DNA of 64,000 nt from NCBI RefSeq assembly GCF_003058265.1, contig NZ_QBUK01000006.1, forward strand, positions 1 through 64,000, read 5' to 3'. Below are positions 7,742 to 19,537 of this stretch, piece after piece. Source of the DNA: Flagellimonas amoyensis (GTDB lineage Bacteria > Bacteroidota > Bacteroidia > Flavobacteriales > Flavobacteriaceae). Each line of letters starts with the position of its first letter. Within the stretch, counting starts at the first letter, position 1. The notes beneath the pieces are model-generated. The model ran no database searches. It saw only the letters and a list, made by a program, of their open reading frames with translations, and had not been told where the DNA came from. The position numbers and the translations under genes were made by a program.

Positions 7742-9331
7742 ATGGATTTTGAAAAGGAAATAAATAGACGAAGGACATTTGGGATCATCTCCCACCCTGA
7801 TGCGGGAAAGACAACGCTTACGGAAAAATTGCTCTTGTTCGGAGGGGCCATCCAAGAGGCCGGTGCCGTAAAAAGCAACAAGATCAAAAAATCCGCCACC
7901 AGTGACTTTATGGAGATAGAGCGCCAAAGGGGAATCTCCGTGGCCACTTCCGTATTGGCCTTTATCTATAAGGACAAAAAAATCAACATTCTGGACACGC
8001 CCGGACACAAGGATTTTGCAGAGGACACCTTTAGGACACTGACCGCTGTGGACAGTGTGATTGTCGTCATCGATGTGGCAAAGGGTGTGGAGGAACAAAC
8101 GGAGAAGTTGGTAGAGGTGTGCCGTATGCGCAACATCCCCATGATCGTTTTCATCAACAAATTGGACCGTGAAGGTAAGGATGCCTTCGACCTTCTGGAT
8201 GAAGTGGAACAAAAATTGGGATTGTCCGTCACCCCATTGAGTTTTCCCATCGGCATGGGTTATGACTTCAAGGGAATCTACAATATCTACGAGAAAAACA
8301 TCAACCTCTTTAGCGGTAGTAGCAAAAAGAACATTGAGGAAACCATTGCCTTTGATGACCTGGACAGTCCTGAACTGGAAAAGATCATTGGCACAAAGGC
8401 CGCTGAAAACCTGAGGGACAACCTGGAACTGGTGAGCGGCGTGTACCCTCCCTTTGACACCGAAACTTATTTGAAAGGACAGCAACAACCTGTCTTTTTT
8501 GGTTCGGCCCTGAACAATTTTGGAGTGCGTGAGCTGTTGGACTGTTTTGTGGATATTGCCCCACCACCGCGTGCAAAAATGGCCGAGGAGCGTTTGGTCA
8601 AAGCCAATGAAAAGGATTTTTCCGGTTTTGTGTTTAAGATCCATGCCAATATGGACCCCAAGCACAGGGACCGACTTGCTTTTATCAAAGTGGTTTCCGG
8701 CACTTTTGAACGGAACACTCCGTATCTCCATGTACGTCATGACAAAAAACTGAAGTTCTCCAGCCCCAACGCCTTTTTTGCTGAAAAAAAGGAAATCGTG
8801 GACATTTCCTATCCTGGTGATATTGTCGGGTTGCACGATACGGGCAACTTCAAGATCGGGGATACCCTGACCAGTGGAGAGCAATTGCACTATAAGGGTA
8901 TTCCCAGCTTCTCCCCGGAACATTTCAGGTACATCAACAATGCCGACCCCATGAAGGCCAAGCAATTGTATAAGGGCATCGACCAGTTGATGGACGAGGG
9001 TGTGGCACAGTTGTTCACCTTGGAACTGAACGGAAGAAAAGTGATAGGAACCGTGGGCGCCCTCCAATATGAAGTGATCCAATACCGATTGGAGCATGAA
9101 TACGGGGCCAAATGCACCTACGAAAATTTCCCAGTGCACAAAGCGTGCTGGGTGGAACCCACGGACAAGAACAATGAGGAGTTTGCCGAGTTCAAACGGG
9201 TGAAGCAGAAGTTTTTGGCCACAGACAAACGCGGACAACTGGTCTTTTTGGCAGACTCCCCATTTTCCCTACAAATGACCCAACAGAAATATCCCTCGGT
9301 AAAACTACATTTCACCTCGGAGTTCGAATAG
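7742..9331 (+). CDS. prfC: Peptide chain release factor 3
   Basis: RF3 is the translational GTPase that recycles class-I release factors from the ribosome. I place the start at ATG 7742 (MDFEKEINRRRTF), giving 529 residues, the length of E. coli RF3. An in-frame TTG 18 nt earlier would add six residues but overlaps the predicted promoter. The G domain shows all motifs: G1 SHPDAGKTT, the switch region with RGISVATS, G3 DTPGHKDFAEDT and G4 NKLD. After it come the RF3-type domains II and III (FSGFVFKIHANMDPKHRDR, DTLTSGE, LGVLQ-like GALQYEVIQYRLEHEYG), which separate it from EF-G. It is a single gene on the plus strand, divergent from the adhesin operon. Confidence 0.96.
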   Translation: MDFEKEINRRRTFGIISHPDAGKTTLTEKLLLFGGAIQEAGAVKSNKIKKSATSDFMEIERQRGISVATSVLAFIYKDKKINILDTPGHKDFAEDTFRTLTAVDSVIVVIDVAKGVEEQTEKLVEVCRMRNIPMIVFINKLDREGKDAFDLLDEVEQKLGLSVTPLSFPIGMGYDFKGIYNIYEKNINLFSGSSKKNIEETIAFDDLDSPELEKIIGTKAAENLRDNLELVSGVYPPFDTETYLKGQQQPVFFGSALNNFGVRELLDCFVDIAPPPRAKMAEERLVKANEKDFSGFVFKIHANMDPKHRDRLAFIKVVSGTFERNTPYLHVRHDKKLKFSSPNAFFAEKKEIVDISYPGDIVGLHDTGNFKIGDTLTSGEQLHYKGIPSFSPEHFRYINNADPMKAKQLYKGIDQLMDEGVAQLFTLELNGRKVIGTVGALQYEVIQYRLEHEYGAKCTYENFPVHKACWVEPTDKNNEEFAEFKRVKQKFLATDKRGQLVFLADSPFSLQMTQQKYPSVKLHFTSEFE

Positions 9332-9457
9332 AAGCTGAATTCCGAAGAAGGCATTGTGGTTGCGACCATGGGATTATTCCCTTGGATATGAGCCCATTGT
9401 ACCCACCATTCATCTTTTTTTGTACATTGGCTGTAAGTAACCAATACATAAAAAGAT

Positions 9458-9892
9458 ATGACTACAACAACGGTAAAACCACCTACTTGGTTCTGGGTGG
9501 TGGGCGTTATCGCTCTTTTGTGGAACTTGATGGGTGTTTTCAACTATCTGAGCCAAGCCTTCAACAAACAGCTTATCCTGGAAGGTCTGGACGAAGCACA
9601 GCGCGGGGTTTTTGAAGGTATCCCGGCCTGGGCAACAGCTGCCTTTGCAATTGCCGTATTCTCGGGAACACTGGGCTGCATTGGTCTTTTGCTCCGAAAA
9701 AAATGGGCACGCCCCCTTTTTATCATTTCATTGCTTGCCGCGATAGCACAGTTTGGCCATTGGCTTTTCATCAACAATGCCGTGGAAGCGTTTGGCCCTT
9801 CCTCCTATGCCATGCCCATCATCGTTATCCTAATTGGGATCTATCTGATCTTCTTTTCCAAACAGGGAATCCAAAAAGGTTGGTTGAAGTAA
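9458..9892 (+). CDS. Small four-helix integral membrane protein
   Basis: The 144-residue protein has four predicted membrane segments, at about 11-34, 55-78, 85-104 and 117-135, with short loops. Tryptophans and a DEAQRGVFEGIP loop lie between segments 1 and 2. The last segment is followed by a basic cytoplasmic tail (KQGIQKGWLK). It resembles small hypothetical membrane proteins, sometimes annotated as sugar-transporter-like, that are common in Flavobacteriaceae. I do not recognise a biochemical function. It sits alone between prfC (126 bp upstream) and a shared terminator. Confidence 0.85.
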   Translation: MTTTTVKPPTWFWVVGVIALLWNLMGVFNYLSQAFNKQLILEGLDEAQRGVFEGIPAWATAAFAIAVFSGTLGCIGLLLRKKWARPLFIISLLAAIAQFGHWLFINNAVEAFGPSSYAMPIIVILIGIYLIFFSKQGIQKGWLK

Positions 9893-9898
9893 GTACAT

Positions 9899-9936
9899 AA
9901 AAAAAGCCCCAAACTTTGTTTGGGGCTTTTTTTTAT
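9899..9936. terminator. Bidirectional rho-independent terminator
   Basis: Arms AGCCCCAAA (9905-9913) and TTTGGGGCT (9919-9927) are flanked by A-run and T-run on both sides, so the hairpin works in both directions. It separates the converging membrane-protein gene (+) and DUF3467 gene (-). Confidence 0.93.
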
Positions 9937-10238
9937 GCTTCTCCCGTAGGTCCGAAGTTCAAGGGAATGGCAGGTTGCTCATAATCCTTGATGGTCCCGT
10001 GGGTCTTTTCGAACCGGGCCACATTATCGTTCAGTGCCTTTAAAAATTTTTTGGCGTGCTGGGGCGTCAGGATGATGCGGCTTTTCACCTTTGCCTTGGG
10101 CGCACCGGGCATCATACTGATAAAGTCCACCACAAACTCCGACACGGAGTGGTTGATGATCGCCAAATTGGAATAGGTTCCCTCAGCGGTCTTCTCGTCC
10201 AGTTCAATATTGATCTGTTTCTGTTTTTCTTCTGCCAT
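9933..10238 (-). CDS. DUF3467 domain protein
   Basis: The 101-residue soluble protein matches the DUF3467 family: EEKQKQINIELDEKTAEGTYSNLAIINHSVSEFVVDFISMMPG, then KSRIILTPQHAKKFLKAL. Its function is unknown. In Bacteroidota this family is commonly found directly after rpoC, as here, 50 bp beyond the rpoC stop with a terminator hairpin between them. I infer that it is expressed from read-through or from its own promoter. The C-terminus (PAIPLNFGPTGEA) is Pro/Gly-rich. Confidence 0.92.
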   Translation of the reverse strand: MAEEKQKQINIELDEKTAEGTYSNLAIINHSVSEFVVDFISMMPGAPKAKVKSRIILTPQHAKKFLKALNDNVARFEKTHGTIKDYEQPAIPLNFGPTGEA

Positions 10239-10250
10239 TGGCTTATTTTA

Positions 10251-10286
10251 TAAAAAGAAAACCCCGGCCAATGGCCAGGGTTCTTT
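10251..10286 (-). terminator. Terminator/attenuator after rpoC
   Basis: On the minus strand the stem AACCCtGGCC-att-GGCCgGGGTT (10260-10282, one mismatch) is followed by TTCTTTTT. It lies between the rpoC stop and the DUF3467 start, so it probably ends or reduces transcription of the rpoBC operon. Confidence 0.88.
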
Positions 10287-10288
10287 AT

Positions 10289-13200
10289 TTAGAATTTGAA
10301 TTCCTCTTTTCGGGCCATGATCTCATCGTACTCCTCTTTGGAACCTACGATGATGCTGTCATAATCCCTCATACCGGTACCGGCAGGAATCTTGTGTCCA
10401 ACGATCACATTCTCCTTCAATCCTTCCAAGGTGTCCACTTTACCGTTTACAGCGGCTTCGTTCAACACTTTGGTGGTTTCCTGGAACGATGCTGCAGAAA
10501 TGAATGACTTGGTCTGCAACGATGCCCTTGTGATACCCTGAAGAATCGGAGTGGCAGTGGCTGCCACAGCGTCCCTTGCAGTCACCAAGGTCTTGTCCTC
10601 TCTCCTTAGGATCGAGTTCTCATCCCTCAATTGACGGGCCGTTACAATCTGACCAGGCTTCAACCTTTCGGAATCCCCTGCATCCTCGACAACTTTCTTA
10701 CCAAAGATTTCATCGTTCTCATTGATGAAGTCATCCTTGTGCACCAATTGGTTCTCTAAGAAAGTGGTATCCCCAGAATCCTGGATCTGGACTTTACGCA
10801 TCATTTGTCGAACTACAACCTCGAAGTGTTTGTCGTTGATCTTCACACCTTGCAAACGATATACTTCCTGTACTTCGTTCACCAAGTATTGCTGTACGGC
10901 AGATGGTCCTTTGATAGCCAAGATATCCTCTGGGGTAATAGATCCATCGGACAATGCCATACCGGCGCGTACGTAGTCGTTTTCCTGTACCAAGATCTGG
11001 TTGGAAAGTTTCACCAAGTACTTCTTCACCTCTCCGGCCTTGGACTCGATGACGATCTCACGGTTACCACGCTTGATCTTACCGAAGGACACTACACCGT
11101 CAATTTCCGTTACCACTGCTGGGTTGGATGGGTTACGTGCCTCGAAAAGCTCGGTCACCCTTGGAAGACCTCCGGTAATATCCCCTGCCTTGGCAGATTT
11201 ACGTGGGATCTTCACCAAGATCTTACCTTCCTTGATCTTCTCACCGTCGTCCACCATCAAGTGGGAACCAACCGGCAAGTTGTATGAACGTATGGTCTCT
11301 CCCTTACCATCCTTGATCAAAAGGGTTGGAATCAATCTCTTGTTCCTGGATTCGGAAATTACTTTTTCCTGGAAACCGGTCTGTTCATCGATTTCCACCT
11401 GATAGGTCATACCTTGCTCAATATTCTCATAGGCGATCTGTCCTGTGAATTCGGACACGATGACACCATTATAGGGATCCCATTGACAGATAACGGTTCC
11501 TTTGGCTATCTTCTCACCGTTCTTGACGAACAATTGGGAACCATAAGGAATGTTATTGGTACTCAACGTAATGCCTGTCTTGGCATCCATGATCTTGATC
11601 TCAGATGTTCTGGAAATCACGATATCGGATTTGCTTCCGCCATTGTCAACTCCTTCAACAACCCTGAGGTCTTCGATCTCGGCAACACCATCAAATTTGG
11701 CTTCCAACTTGCTGTCCTCGGAAATGTTCCCTGCAATACCCCCAACGTGGAAGGTACGCAGTGTCAACTGTGTTCCAGGTTCTCCAATGGACTGCGCCGC
11801 AACTACACCAACGGCTTCACCGCGCTGTACCATTTTGTTGGTGGCCAAGTTTCTTCCGTAACATTTTGCACAGATTCCTTGGGCCGCCTCACAGGTCAAT
11901 GGTGACCTTACCTCGACCTTCTCTATTGGAGCTACTTCCACCTTTTTTACATCGGCTTCAGAAATTTCCTGGCCTGCTTTAAGGATAAGCTCCTCGGTCA
12001 ATGGATTATATACATCGTGCAGCGATACCCTACCCAAGATTCGTTCACCAAGGGTCTCCACTACTTCTTCGTTCTTCTTCAAGGCTTCCACCTCGATGCC
12101 CCTCAATGTTCCACAATCCTCGGTATTGATGATCACGTCTTGGGAAACATCCACCAAACGACGGGTCAAGTATCCAGCATCCGCAGTTTTCAAAGCGGTA
12201 TCCGCAAGACCTTTACGCGCACCGTGGGTAGAGATAAAGTATTCCAAGATGGACAATCCTTCCTTAAAGTTGGAAAGAATCGGGTTTTCAATGATCTCTC
12301 CACCACCTGCAGTCGATTTTTTAGGCTTGGCCATCAAACCACGCATACCGGTCAACTGGCGGATCTGCTCCTTGGAGCCCCTCGCACCAGAATCCAACAT
12401 CATATACACGGAGTTGAACCCTTGCTTGTCCTCACGGATACGCTTCATGGCCAATTCGGTCAACATGGCGTTGGTAGAGGTCCAAACATCAATGACCTGG
12501 TTGTATCGCTCATTGAAGGTGATCAGACCCATGTTATAGTTCATCATGATGCCATCCACCTGTTCGTTGGCCTCGGCGATCATTTCGTGTTTTTCCTTTG
12601 GAATGATGATATCTCCCAAACTGAAGGACAGACCTCCTTTGAAAGCGAAATCATATCCCATGGATTTGATCTTGTCCAAGAAATCGGCCGTGGTAGGCAC
12701 ATCGGTCACCGCAAGGATGTCCCCGATGATGTTCCTCAAGGATTTCTTGTTCAGAACCGTGTTGATGTATCCTGCTTGTTCAGGCACCACGGTGTTGAAC
12801 AATACACGTCCCACAGTGGTCTCGATGATCTTGTTCACCAACTCCCCAGCTTCATTGAAATCCTTGGTCCTTACCTTGATAATGGCATTAAGGGCAACCT
12901 TTCTTTCATTGAAGGCAATTTCCACTTCCTCGGAAGAATAGAAGGTAAGCCCTTCTCCCATTACTGGCTCTTCTGGAGTAGATCTTTTCTCTTTGGTCAT
13001 GTAGTACAGACCCAAAACCATGTCCTGGGAAGGTACGGTGATTGGAGAACCGTTCGCTGGGTTAAGGATGTTCTGCGAAGCCAACATCAATAGCTGTGCT
13101 TCCAAAATGGCCTCTGGCCCCAATGGCAAGTGAACTGCCATCTGGTCCCCATCAAAATCCGCGTTGAATGCGGTACAGGCCAATGGATGCAGACGAATCG

Positions 13201-14587
13201 CCTTTCCTTCGATCAGTTTAGGCTGGAACGCTTGGATACCCAATCGGTGCAATGTGGGGGCCCGGTTCAACAATACGGGGTGTCCTTTAAGGACGTTTTC
13301 AAGGATATCCCAAACTACGGGCTCCTTTTTATCAATGATCTTCTTGGCAGATTTTACGGTCTTTACGATACCTCTTTCGATCAACTTACGGATGATGAAC
13401 GGTTTGTAAAGCTCAGCCGCCATGTCTTTTGGCAGACCACATTCGTACAGTTTCATTTCCGGTCCAACGACGATCACGGAACGAGCGGAATAATCCACAC
13501 GTTTACCCAAAAGGTTTTGACGGAAACGACCCTGCTTACCTTTCAAGGAATCTGAAAGGGATTTCAATGGCCTGTTCGATTCTGTTTTTACCGCAGAGGC
13601 TTTTCTGGTGTTATCGAAAAGGGAATCCACAGCTTCCTGAAGCATACGTTTTTCGTTCCTCAAGATCACCTCTGGTGCCTTGATCTCCATCAAACGCTTC
13701 AAACGGTTGTTACGGATGATCACTCGTCTGTACAAATCGTTCAAATCGGAAGTGGCGAAACGACCACCATCCAACGGCACCAATGGACGCAATTCCGGTG
13801 GGATCACAGGGATCACCTTCATGATCATCCACTCTGGGTTGTTCTCACGGTTGTCCTGCGACTCACGCAATGCCTCAACCACTTGAAGACGTTTCAATGC
13901 CTCGGTCTTACGCTGCTTTGAGGTCTCGGTGTTGGCCTTGTGACGAAGTTCGTACGACAATTGTTCCAAATCGATCCGAGCCAATAGGTCGATCAAACAC
14001 TCGGCACCCATTTTGGCGATGAACTTGTTGGGGTCGGTCTCTTCCAAGTACTGGTTCTCGGTTGGAAGCGACTCCAAAATGTTCAAATATTCCTCTTCGG
14101 TCAAGAAATCCAACTTTTGAATCTCCTCTCCTTCAGGACCTTTGGCAATACCGGGCTGGATAACCACATACCTTTCGTAGTAGATGATCATGTCCAACTT
14201 TTTGGAAGGCAATCCCAAAAGGTATCCTATTTTGTTCGGCAACGAACGGAAGTACCAGATGTGTGCTACGGGTACAACAAGATTGATGTGACCCACACGA
14301 TCTCTACGTACTTTCTTTTCTGTTACCTCTACACCACAACGATCACAAACGATTCCACGGTAACGGATACGCTTATACTTTCCACAGGCACATTCATAAT
14401 CCTTTACGGGACCGAAAATACGCTCACAGAACAATCCATCACGCTCGGGCTTGTGCGTTCTATAGTTAATGGTTTCAGGCTTCAACACTTCGCCACGGGA
14501 CTCGGCCAAGATGGACTCTGGTGAGGCCAATCCGATGGAGATCTTGTTAAACCTTTTTGGTGCGTTATTGTCTTTTATTCTAGCCAT
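10289..14587 (-). CDS. rpoC: DNA-directed RNA polymerase subunit beta'
   Basis: The 1432-residue beta' subunit of RNA polymerase. The N-terminal zinc ribbon is visible ([20 protein letters not shown]), and the catalytic Mg-binding loop [12 protein letters not shown] is intact. The rudder and bridge-helix region ([25 protein letters not shown]) and the trigger-loop region ([24 protein letters not shown]) are also visible. A second zinc site ([15 protein letters not shown]) precedes the [22 protein letters not shown] segment. Length and lineage-specific insertions fit Bacteroidota. It follows rpoB by 36 bp in the rplKAJL-rpoBC operon. Confidence 0.99.
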   Translation of the reverse strand: MARIKDNNAPKRFNKISIGLASPESILAESRGEVLKPETINYRTHKPERDGLFCERIFGPVKDYECACGKYKRIRYRGIVCDRCGVEVTEKKVRRDRVGHINLVVPVAHIWYFRSLPNKIGYLLGLPSKKLDMIIYYERYVVIQPGIAKGPEGEEIQKLDFLTEEEYLNILESLPTENQYLEETDPNKFIAKMGAECLIDLLARIDLEQLSYELRHKANTETSKQRKTEALKRLQVVEALRESQDNRENNPEWMIMKVIPVIPPELRPLVPLDGGRFATSDLNDLYRRVIIRNNRLKRLMEIKAPEVILRNEKRMLQEAVDSLFDNTRKASAVKTESNRPLKSLSDSLKGKQGRFRQNLLGKRVDYSARSVIVVGPEMKLYECGLPKDMAAELYKPFIIRKLIERGIVKTVKSAKKIIDKKEPVVWDILENVLKGHPVLLNRAPTLHRLGIQAFQPKLIEGKAIRLHPLACTAFNADFDGDQMAVHLPLGPEAILEAQLLMLASQNILNPANGSPITVPSQDMVLGLYYMTKEKRSTPEEPVMGEGLTFYSSEEVEIAFNERKVALNAIIKVRTKDFNEAGELVNKIIETTVGRVLFNTVVPEQAGYINTVLNKKSLRNIIGDILAVTDVPTTADFLDKIKSMGYDFAFKGGLSFSLGDIIIPKEKHEMIAEANEQVDGIMMNYNMGLITFNERYNQVIDVWTSTNAMLTELAMKRIREDKQGFNSVYMMLDSGARGSKEQIRQLTGMRGLMAKPKKSTAGGGEIIENPILSNFKEGLSILEYFISTHGARKGLADTALKTADAGYLTRRLVDVSQDVIINTEDCGTLRGIEVEALKKNEEVVETLGERILGRVSLHDVYNPLTEELILKAGQEISEADVKKVEVAPIEKVEVRSPLTCEAAQGICAKCYGRNLATNKMVQRGEAVGVVAAQSIGEPGTQLTLRTFHVGGIAGNISEDSKLEAKFDGVAEIEDLRVVEGVDNGGSKSDIVISRTSEIKIMDAKTGITLSTNNIPYGSQLFVKNGEKIAKGTVICQWDPYNGVIVSEFTGQIAYENIEQGMTYQVEIDEQTGFQEKVISESRNKRLIPTLLIKDGKGETIRSYNLPVGSHLMVDDGEKIKEGKILVKIPRKSAKAGDITGGLPRVTELFEARNPSNPAVVTEIDGVVSFGKIKRGNREIVIESKAGEVKKYLVKLSNQILVQENDYVRAGMALSDGSITPEDILAIKGPSAVQQYLVNEVQEVYRLQGVKINDKHFEVVVRQMMRKVQIQDSGDTTFLENQLVHKDDFINENDEIFGKKVVEDAGDSERLKPGQIVTARQLRDENSILRREDKTLVTARDAVAATATPILQGITRASLQTKSFISAASFQETTKVLNEAAVNGKVDTLEGLKENVIVGHKIPAGTGMRDYDSIIVGSKEEYDEIMARKEEFKF

Positions 14588-14623
14588 AACAATATGGTGA
14601 TGATATAATTAATGTATAGTGTT

Positions 14624-17600
14624 CTATTCTTCCAATCTGATATCCAAGCCCAAACCTTTAAGTTCGTGCATCAATACGTTGAAAGATTCCGGCAAGCCGG
14701 GTTCTGGCATAGTCTCACCTTTTACGATGGATTCATAGGTCTTGGCCCTACCGATAACGTCATCCGACTTCACGGTCAGGATTTCCCTAAGGGTAGATGA
14801 AGCTCCATAGGCTTCCAATGCCCATACCTCCATCTCTCCAAAACGCTGACCACCAAACTGGGCCTTACCACCCAATGGTTGTTGTGTGATCAATGAGTAT
14901 GGCCCGATGGAACGTGCGTGCATCTTATCGTCCACCATGTGGCCCAATTTCAGCATGTAGATCACACCAACCGTGGCCGCTTGGTCAAAACGTTGACCAG
15001 TTCCACCATCATATAGGTAGGTATGCCCAAATCTTGGAACACCAGCCTTATCGGTAAGCTCGTTGATATCGTCCAAGGTGGCTCCGTCAAAAATTGGGGT
15101 ACCATATTTCTGGCCCAATTTCAAACCTGCCCAACCCAAAACGGTCTCATAGATCTGACCAATGTTCATCCTTGAAGGTACACCCAATGGGTTCAACACA
15201 ATGTCCACAGGGGTTCCGTCTTCCAAGAAAGGCATGTCCTCTTGACGGACGATACGGGCAACGATACCTTTGTTACCGTGACGTCCTGCCATTTTATCAC
15301 CTACTTTCAACTTACGTTTCTTGGCGATATACACTTTGGCCAACTTCATGATGCCTGCAGGAAGCTCATCCCCTACGGAGATAGTGAACTTGTCCCTTCT
15401 CAGGTTTCCTTGGATGTCGTTCAACTTGATCTTGTAGTTGTGCAACAGATCGGCCACCAAAGCATTGGTATCCTCATCGGTTGTCCAGCTACCTCCTACC
15501 AAGTGGGCGAAATCGTCAACGGCGTTCAACATCTTGATGGTGTATTTCTTTCCTTTTGGAAGTACCTCTTCACCCAAATCGTTGATGACACCTTGCGATG
15601 TCTTTCCATTGACCAGACCGAACAATTTTTCGATTAGCACATCTTTCAGTTGTTGGAACTTCACTTCGTAGTCCATTTCCAACCTAGAGATCGCTTCTTT
15701 ATCCTCGGAACGTTTTCTCTTGTCCTTGATGGAACGTGAGAACAATTTCTTGTCGATGACCACACCCCTCAAAGATGGTGATGCCTTCAAGGAAGCATCC
15801 TTCACATCTCCTGCCTTGTCACCAAAAATGGCACGCAACAGTTTTTCCTCAGGTGTAGGGTCGGATTCTCCTTTTGGAGTGATCTTACCGATCAAGATAT
15901 CACCAGGTTTTACTTCGGCACCGATACGGATCATACCGTACTCGTCCAAATCCCTAGTGGCCTCTTCGGATACGTTGGGAATGTCATTGGTCAATTCCTC
16001 TGCTCCCAATTTGGTATCCCTTACTTCCAAGGCATACTCATCGATATGCACCGAAGTAAAGATATCCTCGCGGACCACTTTTTCAGAGATCACGATCGCA
16101 TCCTCGAAGTTGTACCCTTTCCAAGGCATGAAGGCAACCTTCATGTTCCTACCCAAGGCCAATTCTCCCTTTTCGGTAGCATATCCTTCACAAAGTACCT
16201 GTCCTTTTTTCACCTTGTCTCCTTTTCTTACGATGGGTTTCAAGTTGATGCTGGTACCTTGGTTGGTCTTTCTGAATTTCACCAATTCGTAGGTCTTGGA
16301 GTCTTCTTCGAAGCTTACCAAGCGCTCTTCCTCGGTTCTGTCATATTTGATGGTGATCTTCTGTGCATCCACATATTCCACAACTCCATCTCCCTCAGCA
16401 TTGATCAATACCCTGGAATCGGTAGCCACCTGTCTTTCCAAACCGGTACCCACGATTGGGGATTCTGGACGCAACAATGGTACGGCCTGGCGCATCATGT
16501 TGGATCCCATCAAGGCACGGTTCGCATCATCATGCTCCAAGAATGGGATCAAGGATGCGGAAATGGATGCAATCTGGTTCGGGGCAACGTCGGTGTAGTT
16601 GATCTCCACTGGGTCTACCACTGGGAAATCCCCTTCATCACGGGCGATGACCTTCTCCCTGTCAATGGTTCCATCGTCTTTCAATGGAATATTGGCCTGG
16701 GCGATCTTCATACCTTCTTCTTCCTCTGCACTCAGGTAGATGTGTTCTTTCACATCGACCTTACCATCAACAACTTTACGGTATGGAGTTTCCAAGAAGC
16801 CCATGCTGTTCACCTTCGCAAATACGGAAAGTGAGGAGATCAAACCAATGTTCGGTCCTTCAGGTGTCTCGATCGGACACAACCTTCCGTAGTGGGTATA
16901 GTGAACGTCACGCACCTCGAATCCGGCTCTTTCGCGGGAAAGACCACCTGGTCCTAGGGCGGACAATCTTCTCTTGTGTGTAATCTCTGCCAACGGGTTG
17001 GTCTGGTCCATGAACTGGGACAACTGGTTGGTCCCGAAGAAAGAGTTGATCACGGATGACAAGGTCTTCGCGTTGATCAAATCGATCGGGGTGAACACTT
17101 CGTTGTCACGAACGTTCATACGCTCACGGATGGTACGGGCCATACGGGCCAAACCTACACCAAACTGTTGGGACAATTGCTCTCCAACGGTACGTACACG
17201 ACGGTTGGACAAGTGGTCGATATCATCGATCTCTGCCTTGGAGTTGATCAACTCGATCAAATACTTGATGATCGTGATGATGTCTTCTTTGGTAAGGACC
17301 TCTTTGTCCATACCGATGTCCAAGCCCAATTTCTTGTTCATTCTGTAACGACCGACCTCTCCCAAGGAGTAACGTTGATCGGAGAAGAACAATTTCTCGA
17401 TAATACCACGAGCGGTCTCCTCATCGGGCGGCTCGGCATTACGCAATTGTCTATAGATGTGCTCTACCGCTTCTTTTTCAGAGTTGGTAGGGTCTTTTTG
17501 TAATGTATTGTGGATGATGGCATAATCCGACTGCGCATTGTTCTCCTTGTGAAGAAGGATGGCCTTCACATCGGCATCAATGATCTCATCGATATGCTCT

Positions 17601-18433
17601 TTTTCCAAAATGGTATCACGATCTAGGATGATCTCGTTACGCTCGATGGACACTACTTCTCCAGTATCTTCGTCCACGAAATCCTCATGCCATGTGTTCA
17701 GCACCCTAGCGGCCAGTTTACGGCCCAATACCTTTTTCAATCCGGCCTTGGACACCTTGATCTCTTCGGAAAGGTCGAAGATCTCGAGGATATCCTTGTC
17801 CCTTTCAAAGCCAATGGCACGGAAAAGGGTGGTCACCGGTAATTTTTTCTTTCTATCGATATAGGCGTACATGACACCATTGATATCGGTAGCGAACTCG
17901 ATCCAAGATCCTTTGAAAGGGATTACCCTGGCCGAATATAGTTTTGTCCCGTTCGCGTGGAACGACTGTCCGAAGAAGACCCCTGGAGATCGGTGCAACT
18001 GGGAAACCACCACACGTTCCGCTCCGTTGATCACAAACGTTCCGCTGGGAGTCATGTATGGGATGGTGCCCAAGTACACGTCCTGCACTATGGTCTCAAA
18101 GTCCTCGTGCTCGGGATCGGTACAGTACAGTTTAAGGCGCGCCTTTAGGGGAACGCTATAGGTAAGTCCACGCTCGATACACTCTTGGATGGAATATCTG
18201 GGTGGATCTATAAAGTAATCCAAAAATTCCAGGACGAACTGGTTTCTGGTATCGGTGATTGGAAAATTCTCCATGAAGGTGTTGTAGAGACCTTCGTTCC
18301 CTCTTTCGTCAGATTTAGTTTCTAATTGGAAGAAATCCTGAAACGATTTTATCTGAATGTCCAAGAAATCCGGGTATTCCGGTATGTTCTTAGCGGATGC
18401 GAAATTAACTCTTTCAATAGTGTTTGTGAACAT
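14624..18433 (-). CDS. rpoB: DNA-directed RNA polymerase subunit beta
   Basis: The 1269-residue beta subunit. The rifampicin-pocket region reads [32 protein letters not shown], with the usual wild-type residues at the classical resistance positions (Asp in FMDQ, His in THKRR, Ser in RLSALG). The conserved [12 protein letters not shown] segment and the C-terminal [18 protein letters not shown] are intact. The start ATG at 18433 begins [27 protein letters not shown], typical of Flavobacteriia. Downstream of rplL by 128 bp with an intervening hairpin, upstream of rpoC. Confidence 0.99.
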   Translation of the reverse strand: MFTNTIERVNFASAKNIPEYPDFLDIQIKSFQDFFQLETKSDERGNEGLYNTFMENFPITDTRNQFVLEFLDYFIDPPRYSIQECIERGLTYSVPLKARLKLYCTDPEHEDFETIVQDVYLGTIPYMTPSGTFVINGAERVVVSQLHRSPGVFFGQSFHANGTKLYSARVIPFKGSWIEFATDINGVMYAYIDRKKKLPVTTLFRAIGFERDKDILEIFDLSEEIKVSKAGLKKVLGRKLAARVLNTWHEDFVDEDTGEVVSIERNEIILDRDTILEKEHIDEIIDADVKAILLHKENNAQSDYAIIHNTLQKDPTNSEKEAVEHIYRQLRNAEPPDEETARGIIEKLFFSDQRYSLGEVGRYRMNKKLGLDIGMDKEVLTKEDIITIIKYLIELINSKAEIDDIDHLSNRRVRTVGEQLSQQFGVGLARMARTIRERMNVRDNEVFTPIDLINAKTLSSVINSFFGTNQLSQFMDQTNPLAEITHKRRLSALGPGGLSRERAGFEVRDVHYTHYGRLCPIETPEGPNIGLISSLSVFAKVNSMGFLETPYRKVVDGKVDVKEHIYLSAEEEEGMKIAQANIPLKDDGTIDREKVIARDEGDFPVVDPVEINYTDVAPNQIASISASLIPFLEHDDANRALMGSNMMRQAVPLLRPESPIVGTGLERQVATDSRVLINAEGDGVVEYVDAQKITIKYDRTEEERLVSFEEDSKTYELVKFRKTNQGTSINLKPIVRKGDKVKKGQVLCEGYATEKGELALGRNMKVAFMPWKGYNFEDAIVISEKVVREDIFTSVHIDEYALEVRDTKLGAEELTNDIPNVSEEATRDLDEYGMIRIGAEVKPGDILIGKITPKGESDPTPEEKLLRAIFGDKAGDVKDASLKASPSLRGVVIDKKLFSRSIKDKRKRSEDKEAISRLEMDYEVKFQQLKDVLIEKLFGLVNGKTSQGVINDLGEEVLPKGKKYTIKMLNAVDDFAHLVGGSWTTDEDTNALVADLLHNYKIKLNDIQGNLRRDKFTISVGDELPAGIMKLAKVYIAKKRKLKVGDKMAGRHGNKGIVARIVRQEDMPFLEDGTPVDIVLNPLGVPSRMNIGQIYETVLGWAGLKLGQKYGTPIFDGATLDDINELTDKAGVPRFGHTYLYDGGTGQRFDQAATVGVIYMLKLGHMVDDKMHARSIGPYSLITQQPLGGKAQFGGQRFGEMEVWALEAYGASSTLREILTVKSDDVIGRAKTYESIVKGETMPEPGLPESFNVLMHELKGLGLDIRLEE

Positions 18434-18507
18434 CTATGGACAAATTTTGAACGTGAATACTATGTGGGTCGGTGTACGGCTTTATACACTCCTTATTAAA
18501 ATAGGCT

Positions 18508-18536
18508 AAGGTCTAACCAAAAAATGGAAAGACCTT
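18508..18536 (-). promoter_or_regulatory. rplL-rpoB intercistronic hairpin (attenuator or processing site)
   Basis: Perfect arms AAGGTCT (18508-18514) and AGACCTT (18530-18536), 8 bp when one more A/T pair is counted, lie between rplL and rpoB. On the minus strand no clear T-run follows, so it is a weak terminator at best. In many bacteria a partial attenuator or RNase site at this junction sets the ratio of L7/L12 to RNA polymerase; the same role here is inference. Confidence 0.6.
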
Positions 18537-18561
18537 AACCAAACTTATATGGGAAAAGCTA

Positions 18562-18942
18562 TTATTTAAGCTCAACTTCTGCTCCTGCTTCTTCCAATGA
18601 TTTTTTGATGCCTTCGGCTTCGTCTTTAGAAATACCTTCCTTAACAGCTTTAGGTGCGCTGTCAACGATGTCCTTAGCTTCTTTCAATCCAAGACCAGTC
18701 AATTCTTTGACCAATTTAACCACTGCCAATTTAGAGGCACCGGCTGCCTTAAGGATCACATCAAATTCGGTTTTTTCCTCAGCGGCTTCAGCATCACCAC
18801 CAGCAGCACCGCCAGCAGCAACAGCTACTGCAGCAGCAGCAGGCTCGATACCGTATTCGTTCTTAAGGATGTCGGCCAATTCATTTACCTCTTTTACTGT
18901 AAGGTTTACCAACTGTTCTGCAAAATCTTTTAAATCTGCCAT
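18562..18942 (-). CDS. rplL: 50S ribosomal protein L7/L12
   Basis: The 126-residue bL12 protein. The N-terminal dimerisation helices ([31 protein letters not shown]) are followed by the Ala/Gly-rich hinge ([19 protein letters not shown]). The C-terminal factor-binding domain follows ([45 protein letters not shown]). It forms the ribosomal stalk with L10 and recruits the translational GTPases (EF-Tu, EF-G, RF3), two of which are also encoded in this window. It is 53 bp after rplJ. Confidence 0.99.
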   Translation of the reverse strand: MADLKDFAEQLVNLTVKEVNELADILKNEYGIEPAAAAVAVAAGGAAGGDAEAAEEKTEFDVILKAAGASKLAVVKLVKELTGLGLKEAKDIVDSAPKAVKEGISKDEAEGIKKSLEEAGAEVELK

Positions 18943-18995
18943 TTTTCTATCGTTTAATAAAATTTTAAAAATATACTTAGTTTATTGTGCGCGAA

Positions 18996-19511
18996 TTATT
19001 TCTCAGATAATGTCTTGAGGATTCCAGCCAGTTTGCCACCACCGGACTTAAGTCCAGAGATAACGTTCTTGGCAGGAGACTGCAACAATCCGATGATATC
19101 CCCGATGACCTCTTCTTTGGACTTGATGTTCACAAGTGCCTCAAGGTTTTCGTCTCCAACGTAGATCGCCTCAGCTATAAAAGCTCCTTTCAACAAAGGT
19201 TTATCTGATTTTTTTCTAAAGTCCTTGATAAGTTTCGCAGGTGCGTTCCCTGTTTCGGACAACATCAAAGATGTATTACCTTTCAACACGTTGGGAAGTT
19301 CACCAAATTCCTTATCAGAGGCTTCCATTGCTTTTGCAAGCAAGGTGTTCTTGACCACCGCAAGTTTAATGTTCGCCTTGAAACATGCCCTTCTTAGGTT
19401 GGAAGTGGCAACAGCGTCCAATCCGGAGATATCCGCCAAATAGATATTAGCGCTCTCGGCCAACTGTGCAGTCAAATCTTCTATTACGATTGCTTTTTCT
19501 TCTCTTGTCAT
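18996..19511 (-). CDS. rplJ: 50S ribosomal protein L10
   Basis: The 171-residue uL10 stalk base protein (MTREEKAIVIEDLTAQLAESANIYLADISGLDAVATSNLRR). It binds 23S rRNA with its N-terminal domain and carries L7/L12 dimers on its C-terminal helix. The standard neighbour order rplA-rplJ-rplL is kept. The gap to rplA is only 26 bp, leaving little room for the long L10-binding leader known from enterobacteria, so any autoregulatory site would have to lie within rplA. Confidence 0.98.
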   Translation of the reverse strand: MTREEKAIVIEDLTAQLAESANIYLADISGLDAVATSNLRRACFKANIKLAVVKNTLLAKAMEASDKEFGELPNVLKGNTSLMLSETGNAPAKLIKDFRKKSDKPLLKGAFIAEAIYVGDENLEALVNIKSKEEVIGDIIGLLQSPAKNVISGLKSGGGKLAGILKTLSEK

Positions 19512-19537
19512 AGTTAAAATATTGAACTACCAGCTAA

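Noticed and set aside
7718-9238. Long minus-strand frame (506 codons) over prfC
   Set aside because: Exact antisense of prfC; its length comes from the codon bias of the real gene.
12017-13093. Plus-strand frame of 358 codons within rpoC
   Set aside because: Antisense to a fully conserved part of rpoC; no recognisable domain.
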